NCBI GenBank assembly: GCA_946479745.1
Contig: CAMLGZ010000002.1
Coordinates: 1-64,000, forward strand
Length of the DNA stretch: 64,000 nt
Direction: 5' to 3'
From: an uncultured Pseudoxanthomonas sp.
GTDB lineage: Bacteria; Pseudomonadota; Gammaproteobacteria; Xanthomonadales; Xanthomonadaceae
Shown: piece after piece, positions 56,122-64,000 of the stretch
Position numbering within the stretch: the first letter of the stretch is position 1
Layout of the letters: each line of letters begins with the position of its first letter
Notes under the pieces: generated by a model
What the model saw: the letters and a program-made list of their open reading frames with translations, nothing else
What the model was told of the DNA's origin: nothing
Database searches by the model: none
Made by a program: the position numbers and the translations under genes

Positions 56122-56904
56122 TCAAACGGTCTCAGGATTCCGCGGCTGACGATACATAAGCGCCTGCGATATCTCATCGGCCGCTTCGCGTAGCGACTTC
56201 AAGGCTTCCTGCACATTGATCTGCTGCGGGCGCCGTTCGATAAAAGGAACCGTAAGCGTGTAGGTAGCGTGTTCCTGTTGCAGGATCGGCGCCGTGAGGT
56301 CGATAACGCCCACCACGGCCTCGCTGGGATGCATCGCATACCCTTGCGCGCGCACTTCGTGCGCGGCTTTCAGGAATTCGGCGCGCTCGTAAGGCACTTC
56401 GCTCTCGTCGATCAGTTTCAGCCAGCGCGCCTGGACGTCTTCCTGCTGGAATGCGAACAGGACCAGACCCGAGGTCGAGTGCGCCAACGGCCGCCGATGG
56501 CCGGGGCGCACCACCAGACCGAGGTCGCTGGGCGCATCGATCTGGGCGATAACCACGATCTGGTCGTCGGAGGGCGCGACCAGATGGCAGGGTTGGCGGA
56601 TCCTGTCGGCCAGATGGCGCATCACCGGCAGCGCCACTTCGGTAACGTTCTGCACCTGTGGCTGTTGCATGCCGAGCATGAACAACCGATTGGTGAGCAT
56701 ATAGTCGCCATTGCTGGCCAGCTTGGTCAGGTAGCCGCGCTCTTCAAGCACCTGCAGCATGCGGAAGATCTCGCTACGCGAACGCCCTACTCCTTCGGAG
56801 ATTTCTCCCATGGATCGGGGGCCTGCGTTCTGAGCCAGCAGCTCCAGGATGTCCAGACCCTTGTCCAGGGCGGGCGCTCGGTATTTCGGGGTCTTCGCAG
56901 TCAT
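56122..56904 (-). CDS. IclR-family regulator of the L-fucose locus
   Basis: The 260-residue protein has an IclR winged helix (ALDKGLDILELLAQN ... MGEISEGVGRSRSEIFRMLQVLEERGYL) and an effector domain (DLGLVVRPGHRRPLAHSTSGLVLFAF, PSEAVVGVIDLTAPI). It is divergent from the fucose permease gene with an AT-rich gap of about 180 bp, so it is the likely repressor or activator of the fucose operons. An effector such as a keto-deoxy-fuconate is plausible. Confidence 0.9.
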   Translation of the reverse strand: MTAKTPKYRAPALDKGLDILELLAQNAGPRSMGEISEGVGRSRSEIFRMLQVLEERGYLTKLASNGDYMLTNRLFMLGMQQPQVQNVTEVALPVMRHLADRIRQPCHLVAPSDDQIVVIAQIDAPSDLGLVVRPGHRRPLAHSTSGLVLFAFQQEDVQARWLKLIDESEVPYERAEFLKAAHEVRAQGYAMHPSEAVVGVIDLTAPILQQEHATYTLTVPFIERRPQQINVQEALKSLREAADEISQALMYRQPRNPETV

Positions 56905-57083
56905 GCTGAACAGGATAAGGGAACGGGGCGAGTATCGGCACGGGCGACGGAGATTGAAGCATGCATTCCGACAGTCATCCGCTCATTTATATATGAACAT
57001 TATTTTTATATTTGCATAATAACGTCAGTCGCAGTAGGCTCCAGAAGACGCTAGCGCAGCAAGCCTTGGGAGGGGCAAGCGGC
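56905..57083. promoter_or_regulatory. Divergent control region of the IclR regulator and fucP
   Basis: About 180 bp with a very AT-rich stretch at 56982-57022. Within it TATGAACA and TTTGCATA form an imperfect inverted repeat (six of eight bases pair) with an 11-bp centre, a candidate IclR operator. The fucP frame is open through here to 57012 but the start at 57084 is better supported. Confidence 0.4.
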
Positions 57084-58382
57084 ATGCATTTCGAAGACGC
57101 CACCACGGTTGCGCCCAACTCTTTGGTCAGGACCGCCATTCTGCCTCTGGTTCTGATCGTCAGCCTGTTCTTCCTGTGGGGAATGGCCAACAATCTCAAC
57201 GACATCCTGATCAAGCAGTTCAAGAAAGCCTTCGAGCTTTCCGATTTCCAGGCCGGCCTGGTGCAGAGTGCGTTCTATCTCGGCTATTTCGTATTCGCCA
57301 TTCCTGCCGGCATGTTCATGCGGCGCTACAGCTACAAGGCAGCGATAGTGCTTGGGCTGCTCTTGTACGCCACCGGTGCGTTCCTGTTCTATCCGGCGGC
57401 GCAGTCGCATACCTACAACCTCTTCCTGCTGGCGCTGTTCGTGATCGCCAGCGGTCTGGCCTTTCTCGAAACCACGGCCAATCCGCTCGTCACCGTTCTG
57501 GGTCCGGCCGAAGGTGCTGCAAAACGTTTGAACCTGGCGCAGGCGTTCAACCCTGTGGGTTCGATCACCGGCATTCTGATTGGGCAGCATTTCATTTTCT
57601 CGGGCGTCGAGCACTCCGCGGCAGATCTGGCGGCGATGAGTCCTGCGGCGCGCCAGGCGTTTTATGCGGCGGAATCTTCTGCGGTACAGACTCCTTACCT
57701 GGTCATCGGCGGCATCGTGGTGCTGTGGGCGCTGTTGATCGCCCTGACCCGCTTTCCGGCGACCTCCTCAAATACGGCCGAACCGGCGGGTCAGCGTCAC
57801 GGTATCTTCGGCCGCCTTTTGCGAAAGCGGCGCTTCGTCCTGGCCATCGTGGCCCAATTCTTCTACGTGGGTGCGCAGGTCGGCATCTGGAGTTTCCTGA
57901 TTCGATACGTCCAGGACGGCTTGCCGGGGACGCCTGAAAAGGCGGCGGCGGTATATCTCACTGCCTCTCTCGTACTGTTCATGATTGGGCGGTTCGTGGG
58001 TACGGCGCTATTGCGCTATCTGTCCCCTGCCCGTCTGCTGGCGATATTCGCGCTGATCAATCTGGCGCTTTGTTCCATCGCGGTGGCGACGCCGCATCTG
58101 ATCGGCGCTTACGCGCTGGTGGCCAGCAGTATTTTCATGTCGGTCATGTTCCCGACCATATTTGCGCTGGGCCTGGAAGGATTGGGCGATGACGAGCGCA
58201 AGCTGGGGTCTTCGCTCATCGTCATGGCGATTATCGGTGGCGCCATCCTCACCGCACTGATGGGGGCGGTTTCCGACCAGGCAGGCATCCATTGGGCCAT
58301 GGCGGTTCCAGCGCTGTGTTTTGCGGTGATCTTGTGGTTCGCCTTCGCCAGCAGGAACCGGCACATGGCCGGAGGAGCGTGA
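57084..58382 (+). CDS. fucP: L-fucose:H+ symporter FucP
   Basis: The 432-residue major-facilitator protein has about twelve membrane segments. It begins LPLVLIVSLFFLWGMANNLNDILIKQFKKAFELS and contains QSAFYLGYFVFAIPAGMFMRR and FLETTANPLVTVLGP, all typical for FucP. The Asn and Asp of MANNLNDILI are family hallmarks linked to proton coupling. ATG 57084 follows GGGAGGGG; the TTG at 57012 is less likely. It is followed after 4 bp by a mutarotase, so uptake and anomer conversion are co-expressed. Confidence 0.93.
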   Translation: MHFEDATTVAPNSLVRTAILPLVLIVSLFFLWGMANNLNDILIKQFKKAFELSDFQAGLVQSAFYLGYFVFAIPAGMFMRRYSYKAAIVLGLLLYATGAFLFYPAAQSHTYNLFLLALFVIASGLAFLETTANPLVTVLGPAEGAAKRLNLAQAFNPVGSITGILIGQHFIFSGVEHSAADLAAMSPAARQAFYAAESSAVQTPYLVIGGIVVLWALLIALTRFPATSSNTAEPAGQRHGIFGRLLRKRRFVLAIVAQFFYVGAQVGIWSFLIRYVQDGLPGTPEKAAAVYLTASLVLFMIGRFVGTALLRYLSPARLLAIFALINLALCSIAVATPHLIGAYALVASSIFMSVMFPTIFALGLEGLGDDERKLGSSLIVMAIIGGAILTALMGAVSDQAGIHWAMAVPALCFAVILWFAFASRNRHMAGGA

Positions 58383-58386
58383 GCGG

Positions 58387-58743
58387 ATGCCCAGGCTCTA
58401 CTACGCGCTGGACCTGCACAACGATCCAGCGCTGATCGCCGAATACGAACGCTGGCACAGCGCCGAAGCGATCTGGCCCGATATTCTCGACTCCATCGTC
58501 GCGGCAGGCATCCACGACATGGAGATACACCGTATCGGCGACCGTCTGGTGCTGACTATGGAAGTGGACGAGGACTACTCGCCGGCGGCCAAAGCGAGCG
58601 CCGATGCCGCCAACCCGCGCGTGCAAGCGTGGGAAGCCCTGATGTCGTCATTCCAGAAACCGCTGCCTGGATCCGCGCCGGGCGAGAAATGGCAGCCTAT
58701 GGCACGCATTTTCTCGCTTTCCGAATCTCGCAAGGCCAAGTAA
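58387..58743 (+). CDS. RhaM-type L-sugar mutarotase
   Basis: The 118-residue protein belongs to the L-rhamnose mutarotase family (DUF718): LYYALDLHNDPALIAEYERWHSAEAIWPDILDSI, ending in the WQPMARIFSL region. Next to FucP and the fuconate enzymes it likely interconverts anomers of L-fucose. It is not the FucU/RbsD-fold mutarotase of E. coli, so this is a non-orthologous version. Confidence 0.88.
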   Translation: MPRLYYALDLHNDPALIAEYERWHSAEAIWPDILDSIVAAGIHDMEIHRIGDRLVLTMEVDEDYSPAAKASADAANPRVQAWEALMSSFQKPLPGSAPGEKWQPMARIFSLSESRKAK

Positions 58744-58776
58744 CGCCGTTCCGGCGTCGCAAAGATCGCTCTTTGC
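58743..58776. terminator. Twin hairpins in the convergent gap after the mutarotase
   Basis: Two hairpins lie in the 43-bp gap between convergent genes: ACGCCG-TTC-CGGCGT (58743-58757) and GCAAAGA-TCGC-TCTTTGC (58759-58776). Together they can act as terminator for the fucP operon and for the reverse operon. Confidence 0.65.
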
Positions 58777-58786
58777 AAAGAATCGA

Positions 58787-59926
58787 TCAAAGTACAAGCA
58801 AGTCGCGACCAGCCTTGCTCAAATCGGTGCAGCCGGTCAAGGACATGGCCACTTCCAGCTCGGCCTTGAAGGTCGCCAGCATTTCGCTCACGCCCTGCCC
58901 GCCACCGGCACCCAACGCATAAGCCCAAGCCTTGCCGACCAGGCAGCCCTGCGCGCCTGTGGCCAGCACCCGCAGGACGTCCAGGCCAGAGCGGACGCCG
59001 CCGTCCATCAGCACCGGCACGCGTCCCCCTACCTCATCCAATATCGCCGGCAGCGCCGCTATACCCGACAGCACGCCGTCCAGTTGGCGCCCGCCGTGGT
59101 TGGACACCACGATGCCGTCGGCACCCGCTGCCAGGGCCGCGCGCGCATCGGCGGGATCCAGCAGGCCCTTGATCACGATGGGGCCGTCCCAGTGGCTGCG
59201 CACCCAATCCAGATCTTTCCATGTCACCGTCGGATCGAAGTTGTTCTTGATCCAGCCCGCGAACGCGCCCAGTCCTCCTTCACCGATCACTTCCGGCGGA
59301 ATATTGCCGAAGCGGTGCGGTCCTCCATGCAACCGCACATCCCATAGCCAGCGCGGATGGGTAGCGCCTTGCCAAGCGCGCATGCACGCGCCCTTGATGC
59401 CGGTAGGCCCCGACATGCCGGAACGCAGGTCGCGGTAACGAGCGCCAGCGACGGGCAAATCCACGGTCAGCAGCAACACCGGGCAGCCGGCGGCTTTGGC
59501 CCGTTCGATCAGGCTTTTGCAAAAACCACGATCACGCAGCATGTAAAACTGGAACCAGACCGGGGCCCCGCTGTCGCCTACCACTTCCTCCAACCCGCAG
59601 ATGCTCAGCGTGGACAGGCAGAACGGCACCTTGGACGCATGCGCGGCTCTCGCAGCCTGTACTTCGCCGCGTCGTGCGTACATGCCGGAGAAGCCGACCG
59701 GCGCCAGCGCCAGCGGCATGCTCATCTGCTGGCCGAACAAGGTGGTCGCCATCGACAACTTGGAGATGTCGGTCATCACGCGCTGGCGTAGCGCGATCGC
59801 CTTCAGGTCATCGACATTGCGCCGCAGCGTGATTTCGTCGTACGAGCCGCCATCGATATAGTCGAACAGCAAGCGGGGCAACCGCCGCTTTGCGGCGGCG
59901 CGCAGCTCTGAAACAGGTCTGGCCAT
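58787..59926 (-). CDS. lldD: FMN-dependent L-lactate dehydrogenase
   Basis: The 379-residue flavoprotein has the alpha-hydroxyacid-oxidase fold: FDYIDGGSYDEITLRRN, LALAPVGFSGMYARRGE, WFQFYMLRDRG and the active-site SNHGGRQLDGV with His. The closing step of the fucose pathway gives pyruvate plus L-lactate, and this enzyme turns L-lactate to pyruvate at the membrane. It is the last gene of the reverse fucose operon, after a 100-bp spacer with tandem repeats. Some relatives prefer other 2-hydroxy acids. Confidence 0.9.
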   Translation of the reverse strand: MARPVSELRAAAKRRLPRLLFDYIDGGSYDEITLRRNVDDLKAIALRQRVMTDISKLSMATTLFGQQMSMPLALAPVGFSGMYARRGEVQAARAAHASKVPFCLSTLSICGLEEVVGDSGAPVWFQFYMLRDRGFCKSLIERAKAAGCPVLLLTVDLPVAGARYRDLRSGMSGPTGIKGACMRAWQGATHPRWLWDVRLHGGPHRFGNIPPEVIGEGGLGAFAGWIKNNFDPTVTWKDLDWVRSHWDGPIVIKGLLDPADARAALAAGADGIVVSNHGGRQLDGVLSGIAALPAILDEVGGRVPVLMDGGVRSGLDVLRVLATGAQGCLVGKAWAYALGAGGGQGVSEMLATFKAELEVAMSLTGCTDLSKAGRDLLVL

Positions 59927-59942
59927 GGTTCAACTCCAGTTC

Positions 59943-60004
59943 TATGCAGAGCGAGCTTTATGCAGAGCGAGCTTATGCAGAGCAATTCTATGCAGAGCGA
60001 TCTC
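59943..60004. repeat. 15-bp tandem repeat between the fuconate dehydratase and lldD
   Basis: Four imperfect copies of TATGCAGAGCGAGCT(T) (starting 59943, 59959, 59974 and 59989) fill most of the 102-bp spacer, with a partial fifth at 60005. The repeats are outside coding sequence. Copy number may vary and change spacing before the lldD start. Confidence 0.8.
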
Positions 60005-60028
60005 TATCCAGAACGCCGATGCGGAATA

Positions 60029-61375
60029 CTACCCCGCCGCTTGCGCCTTGAGGCCAGGCGATACGGCCGCGGGCGCTTCGTCGCTCCACACCGGACCGGT
60101 CGGGTAGAGATGCTGCTGCACGGAATCGACATGCATCTCCGCCGAGAATCCCGGAAGCGTGGGCGCCAGATAGCGGCCATGCCGGAGGGCGACCGGTTCC
60201 ACGAAATGCTCGTGCAAGTGATCGACGAACTCGATGGCGCGATCTTCCATGCTGCCGCTGATGGCGATGAAATCCGCCATGGCCAGATGCTGGACCAGTT
60301 CGCACAGGCCCACACCGCCGGCATGCGGAAACACGCGCACGCCGAATTTGGCGGCCAGCAGCAGGATGGCCAGGTTCTCGTTGACCCCACCCACGCGTGC
60401 CGCATCTATCTGTATCAGGTCCACCGCCTGCGCCTGCAGCAATTGCTTGAAGACGATGCGGTTCTGCGTGTGCTCGCCGGTGGAAACCGGAACCGGCGCG
60501 ATGCCGCGACGGATGGCGGCATGGGCCAGGATGTCGTCCGGGCTGGTCGGCTCTTCTATCCAGGCGATGCCGAAGGGCGCCAACTGTTTCATCCAGGCGA
60601 TAGCCGGGCCGACATCCCAACGCTGATTGGCATCCACCGCCATGGCGACCTCCGGGCCGATGGCTTCGCGCGCCAGACGGCAGCGACGCATATCGTCTTC
60701 GATGCTGAGCCCGACTTTGAGCTTGATGGTGCGGAAACCCTCCTCCACCGCCTCCTTCGCCAACCGTACCAGCTTCTCGTCCGAATAGCCGAGCCAGCCA
60801 GGCGAAGTGGTATAGGCGGGATAGCCGTTCTGCAGCAACGACGCCATCCGTTGCGCCTTGCCCGGTTCCGCGGCGCGCAGAAGATCCAGCGCCTGATCCG
60901 GCGTGAGCGCATCGGAGAGGTAGCGGAAATCGATGGTGCGCACCAATTCTTCCGGCGTCATGTCGGCGATATAACGCCACAACGGCTTGCGCGCGCGACG
61001 CGCGGCCATGTCCCAGGCAGCATTGATGACCCCGCCGATGGCCATGTGCATCACGCCCTTCTCCGGGCCCAGCCAGCGCAATTGCGAGTCGTCGGTAAGC
61101 GTGCGCGCGAACGCACCCAGATCGTCGAGCACCGCATCCACATCGCGCCCCAGCACCAGATGCGACAAGGCGGAAATCGCGGCGGTCTGCACGTCGTTGC
61201 CGCGGCCGATCGTGAAAACCAGCCCATAACCAGCCAACCTATCGGGATCGTCCGTGCGCAGGATGAGATAGGCCGCTGAATAATCGGGATCCGGATTCAT
61301 CGCGTCGGAACCGTCCAGTTCGCGCGAAGTGGGAAAGCGGACATCGTAAGTGTCTATTGCGGTGAATTTGCTCAT
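60029..61375 (-). CDS. L-fuconate dehydratase
   Basis: The 448-residue enolase-superfamily enzyme dehydrates L-fuconate to 2-keto-3-deoxy-L-fuconate. Catalytic and metal segments: TIKLKVG (KxK), VDANQRWD (Asp), [10 protein letters not shown] (Glu), [10 protein letters not shown] (Glu) and [11 protein letters not shown] (His). The length matches the characterised Xanthomonas campestris enzyme. ATG 61375 follows AGAAGGGC. It is between the FAH hydrolase (63 bp upstream) and lldD in the reverse operon. Confidence 0.94.
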   Translation of the reverse strand: MSKFTAIDTYDVRFPTSRELDGSDAMNPDPDYSAAYLILRTDDPDRLAGYGLVFTIGRGNDVQTAAISALSHLVLGRDVDAVLDDLGAFARTLTDDSQLRWLGPEKGVMHMAIGGVINAAWDMAARRARKPLWRYIADMTPEELVRTIDFRYLSDALTPDQALDLLRAAEPGKAQRMASLLQNGYPAYTTSPGWLGYSDEKLVRLAKEAVEEGFRTIKLKVGLSIEDDMRRCRLAREAIGPEVAMAVDANQRWDVGPAIAWMKQLAPFGIAWIEEPTSPDDILAHAAIRRGIAPVPVSTGEHTQNRIVFKQLLQAQAVDLIQIDAARVGGVNENLAILLLAAKFGVRVFPHAGGVGLCELVQHLAMADFIAISGSMEDRAIEFVDHLHEHFVEPVALRHGRYLAPTLPGFSAEMHVDSVQQHLYPTGPVWSDEAPAAVSPGLKAQAAG

Positions 61376-61438
61376 GCCCTTCTCAAGCTTCCTTATGCGG
61401 TTCCACACTGCGGTCGGCGAACATGCCGATGCCGTCCG

Positions 61439-62293
61439 TTATCGATTCTGTCCATACGCAACGACTTGCTGTCGCTGCTGTCCCAGTCCTTGAATGCCCA
61501 GTTGCATGACATCTCCAGGCTTGAGGTAAATCGGCGGCTTCTGGCCAAGGCCCACGCCGGGCGGCGTACCGGTACTGATCACGTCGCCTGGCATCAGAGT
61601 CATATACCGGCTGATGTAGCTCACCAGTTTTGCGACTGTGAACACCATGGTCCGGGTATTGCCGTTCTGGTAACGGTGGCCGTTCACTTCCAGCCACAGC
61701 GCCAGGCTCTGCGGATCCGGAATTTCGTCGCGGGTGACCAGCCAGGGCCCGATGGGGCCGAAGGTGTCGCAGCTCTTTCCTTTGACCCACTGCCCGCCAT
61801 GCTCGAGCTGGAACTCCCGCTCGGACAGATCATTGATGACCGCGTAGCCGGCCACATGTTCAAGCGCAGTTTCGACTGGCACGTCATGGGCCCGGTCGCC
61901 GATCACCACGCCCAGTTCGACTTCCCAATCGGTCTTGTGCGAGTCGCGCGGGATCACCACCGTGTCATCGGGTCCGATCACCGCGCTGGTCGCCTTCATG
62001 AACAATACCGGTTGATCGGGTACGGCCATGCCCGATTCGGCGGCGTGGTCGGCGTAATTCAGGCCGACGCAGATGAACTTGCCGATCCGTCCTACTGCTG
62101 CGCCCACCCGCACGCCCTCGGCGACCAGAGGCAAGGAAGCGATATCCAGCGCACGGAGCTTCTCCAAACCGGCCGCAGTAAGGCTCTCGCCAGCGATGTC
62201 GTCGACGACATCGCCGAGGTCGCGCATCCGTCCTTCCTGATCCAGCAATCCGGGACGTTCCTGCCCGGCCGGTCCGTAACGCAACAATTTCAT
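61439..62293 (-). CDS. FAH-family 2,4-diketo-3-deoxy-L-fuconate hydrolase
   Basis: The 284-residue protein has the FAH fold: ICVGLNYADHAAESGM, DWEVELGVVIG (metal Glu pair), INDLSEREFQLEHGGQWVKGKSCDTFGPIGPWLV and GTPPGVGLGQKPPIYLKPGD. In the oxidative fucose pathway it cleaves 2,4-diketo-3-deoxy-L-fuconate to pyruvate and L-lactate. Start 62293 follows AAGGAGA; the frame is open to 62785. It is 26 bp after the SDR gene. Confidence 0.92.
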   Translation of the reverse strand: MKLLRYGPAGQERPGLLDQEGRMRDLGDVVDDIAGESLTAAGLEKLRALDIASLPLVAEGVRVGAAVGRIGKFICVGLNYADHAAESGMAVPDQPVLFMKATSAVIGPDDTVVIPRDSHKTDWEVELGVVIGDRAHDVPVETALEHVAGYAVINDLSEREFQLEHGGQWVKGKSCDTFGPIGPWLVTRDEIPDPQSLALWLEVNGHRYQNGNTRTMVFTVAKLVSYISRYMTLMPGDVISTGTPPGVGLGQKPPIYLKPGDVMQLGIQGLGQQRQQVVAYGQNR

Positions 62294-62319
62294 CGTAGTG
62301 TCTCCTTCTCTTTCATTCT

Positions 62320-63066
62320 TCAGTTCGACCAGCCGCCGTCGATGATGTGGGTTTGTCCGGTAGTGAAAGAGGACTCTTCCGAGGCCAGATAGACCACCAG
62401 CGCCGCGATTTCCCGAGGCTCCCCCAGCCGACCCATCGGCTGACGATCGATGAAGCCCTTCCACACCGCTTCCTGGTCGCCGCCCAGCGCGGCGACGCGC
62501 TGGGAAAGCGAAGGGGTCTTGATGGTTCCCGGACAGATGGCGTTGCAGCGCACGCCCTGGGTGACGTAATCGGCCGCAATCGCCTTGCTCAAACCGATCA
62601 CCGCCGCCTTGGTGGTGGAATAGGCGAACCGGTTGGGAACACCTTTGATGCTCGAGGCGACCGAGGACATGTTGATGATGCTTCCCCGGCCTTGCGCCAG
62701 CATGCCCGGCAGCACTGCGCGGCACAGCGAATACATGGCGTCCACGTTGATCGCGAAGGAACGCCGCCATGCCTCCGGATCGCAATCGAGAATGCTGCCT
62801 TGATGCACGTATCCGGCGCAGTTGAAGAGCACGTCGAAAGCGTCCTGTGCGGACACCAACGCATCGATGTCCGTCGGATTGGTGACGTCCAGAACACGTG
62901 TTTCGATCGAGCCTGACCCCGCCGAAAGCGAGGCCAAGGCCTGCGCATCGATATCGGTGGCCAGCACCCGCGCTCCTTCACGCGCACAAGCCAATGCGCT
63001 TTCGCGGCCGATACCTGCGCCGGCGGCAGTGATGAGGCAGCGCTTTCCCTGCAGACGGCCGCTCAT
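62320..63066 (-). CDS. SDR-family 2-keto-3-deoxy-L-fuconate 4-dehydrogenase
   Basis: The 248-residue short-chain dehydrogenase has TAAGAGIGRE (NAD loop), LFNCAGYV, catalytic Ser in NMSSVASS and YSTTK. It would oxidise 2-keto-3-deoxy-L-fuconate at C4, giving the substrate of the FAH hydrolase next door. Its ATG has no own ribosome site but overlaps (ATGA) the stop of a 13-codon reading frame that does have one. An alternative role as L-fucose dehydrogenase cannot be excluded by sequence alone. Confidence 0.9.
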   Translation of the reverse strand: MSGRLQGKRCLITAAGAGIGRESALACAREGARVLATDIDAQALASLSAGSGSIETRVLDVTNPTDIDALVSAQDAFDVLFNCAGYVHQGSILDCDPEAWRRSFAINVDAMYSLCRAVLPGMLAQGRGSIINMSSVASSIKGVPNRFAYSTTKAAVIGLSKAIAADYVTQGVRCNAICPGTIKTPSLSQRVAALGGDQEAVWKGFIDRQPMGRLGEPREIAALVVYLASEESSFTTGQTHIIDGGWSN

Positions 63067-63104
63067 CGCGCAACCGTCTGAAGAGGAGTTGAGAGTCGAG
63101 ACAT
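63063..63104 (-). CDS. Possible 13-codon leader coupled to the SDR gene
   Basis: Starting at 63104 (7 bases after GGAG) a frame reads MSRLSTPLQTVAR and stops in the ATGA overlap with the SDR start. The SDR ATG itself lacks a ribosome-binding site, so ribosomes may reach it by terminating here. The peptide itself has no recognisable function. Confidence 0.4.
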   Translation of the reverse strand: MSRLSTPLQTVAR

Positions 63105-63124
63105 CGTTTTTCTCCAGCGATTCA

Positions 63125-63973
63125 TTAGTGGGATTTCCGCTCCAGGCGATAGAAGCGCTGGGCGTTGTTGGCGAAGACGTCTTCCTGGTGGCCTGCGGCC
63201 AGACGTCCCACCAGCGCTTTGGCCAGCTCGAACCAGTGCAGGTAGTCGGCAACGGCGGTCAACACGGGCCAGTCGCTGCCCCACATGATCCGCCCGGGCC
63301 CGAAGCTGGCGAATAGATGCGATACGTAGGGTTCGATGTCTGCCGCCGAAGCCGAGCGCCCCGCTTCGGACAGCAGTCCGGACAATTTGCACATCGCGCC
63401 GGTCTGCCCGGCCAGGCGTGCGATCTGCTGCGCCCAGTCGTCGAATCCATCGCCGGCGATATCCGGTTTTCCGGCGTGGTCGAGTACGGCCCTCAATCGG
63501 GGATGACGGCGCAGCCGCTCGGCAAGCGCTGACAAGTGCATAGGCGCCACCAGAGCATCGAACGACAGATCGTTGGCTATCAGCGCATCGAATGCGGGAT
63601 CCAGGTCGGGTTTCAGCAGCCATTGCGTGTCCGGAATATCCTGGATCATCGGCCGCAATCCTTTCAAGCGACCTTGTGCGGCACGACAAAGCGAGGCTAT
63701 CTTCTGCGGCGCATCTTCGGCTTCGAAGTCGATCCATCCGACTACGCCTGCGATCACGGAGTGCTGGCGCGCAAGATCGAGGAGGTAGTGGGTTTCGGCT
63801 TCGGTCGCCGCTGCCTGGACCAACACCACCGACTCGATCCCGCATGCCTTCAATGCCGCATCGATGTCGCTCGGAGCGAAATCGCGATACAGCGCGGAAA
63901 GTTCAGGCGTCAGCCACGAATAGTCGCCGCGCGAGAGCTGCCAGAAGTGCAGATGCGAGTCGACGATCCTCAT
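63125..63973 (-). CDS. L-fuconolactonase (amidohydrolase family)
   Basis: The 282-residue TIM-barrel hydrolase has HLHFWQ (metal His pair) at residues about 7-12, LVLVQAAATEAET, AVLDHAGKPD (His) and IMWGSDWPV (Asp), the pattern of amidohydrolase-2 lactonases. It opens L-fucono-lactone to L-fuconate. ATG 63973 (MRIVDSHLHF) is preferred to the TTG at 63988. It is the first gene of the reverse operon visible here; more may lie beyond the edge. Confidence 0.9.
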   Translation of the reverse strand: MRIVDSHLHFWQLSRGDYSWLTPELSALYRDFAPSDIDAALKACGIESVVLVQAAATEAETHYLLDLARQHSVIAGVVGWIDFEAEDAPQKIASLCRAAQGRLKGLRPMIQDIPDTQWLLKPDLDPAFDALIANDLSFDALVAPMHLSALAERLRRHPRLRAVLDHAGKPDIAGDGFDDWAQQIARLAGQTGAMCKLSGLLSEAGRSASAADIEPYVSHLFASFGPGRIMWGSDWPVLTAVADYLHWFELAKALVGRLAAGHQEDVFANNAQRFYRLERKSH

Positions 63974-64000
63974 GGCGTTGTCGACCAATCCTGCGTCAAT

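Overview
The window looks like chromosomal DNA of a GC-rich gammaproteobacterium of the order Xanthomonadales (Lysobacterales), possibly a Rhodanobacteraceae or Xanthomonadaceae member. Reasons: the glucuronoxylan gene set, an L-fucose oxidative operon of the type known from Xanthomonas campestris, a tail-collar (MdpB-like) gene triplet, and two intergenic REP-like palindromic doublets of a kind common in this order. No RNA genes, CRISPR arrays or insertion sequences were seen. Placement below order level is inference.

Region by region. (1) 1-15.5 kb is a xylan locus: a LacI regulator, then a tightly coupled forward operon of exported enzymes (GH67 alpha-glucuronidase, SGNH acetylesterase with an inserted jelly-roll domain, GH43, GH3 with PA14 domain). 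A lipoprotein gluconolactonase-like gene follows on the reverse strand. A second forward operon holds a GPH-family transporter, a cytoplasmic GH43 and an aldose epimerase. LacI-type operator palindromes lie before both forward operons. (2) 15.5-21.4 kb is a reverse operon of exported GH27, GH127 and GH51 enzymes for L-arabinose-containing side chains. (3) 21.4-28.6 kb holds a TraX-like membrane protein and a signalling module: triple-PAS histidine kinase, double-receiver protein and a REC-GAF-PAS-GAF-GGDEF-EAL protein. (4) 28.6-30.8 kb is a lower-GC island with a dif-like XerCD site, a DUF3800 protein and small proteins of unknown function. FtsK-orienting KOPS-like octamers that I could find point toward this site from both sides, so the replication terminus probably lies here. 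(5) 31-39.2 kb holds a DUF6916 gene, a GNAT acetyltransferase, three tail-collar proteins and a giant Ig-repeat autotransporter. (6) 39.3-40.7 kb holds a GFA protein, an AHSA1/SRPBCC protein and an ArsR repressor with a double operator.

(7) 40.7-56.1 kb is an L-arabinose oxidative locus around a LysR (GguR-like) regulator. One arm is AraD1/GguC dehydratase, ketoglutarate semialdehyde dehydrogenase and a YtfQRT-YjfF type furanose ABC importer. The other arm has a sugar dehydrogenase, an IlvD/Edd sugar-acid dehydratase, two exported GH43 enzymes and an arginase-like protein. Together they would release L-arabinose outside, import it and oxidise it to 2-oxoglutarate. (8) 56.1 kb to the end is an L-fucose oxidative locus: IclR regulator, FucP permease, RhaM-type mutarotase, L-lactate dehydrogenase, L-fuconate dehydratase, FAH-family hydrolase, SDR dehydrogenase and lactonase, yielding pyruvate and L-lactate. 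The first-step L-fucose dehydrogenase is not in the window and may lie beyond the right edge.

The window as a whole is a plant-polysaccharide (glucuronoarabinoxylan, arabinan, fucosylated side chain) catabolic region placed around a probable replication terminus. No TonB-dependent receptor lies within it. Start codons were chosen by reading ribosome-binding sites, signal peptides and overlaps, and several are uncertain as noted.
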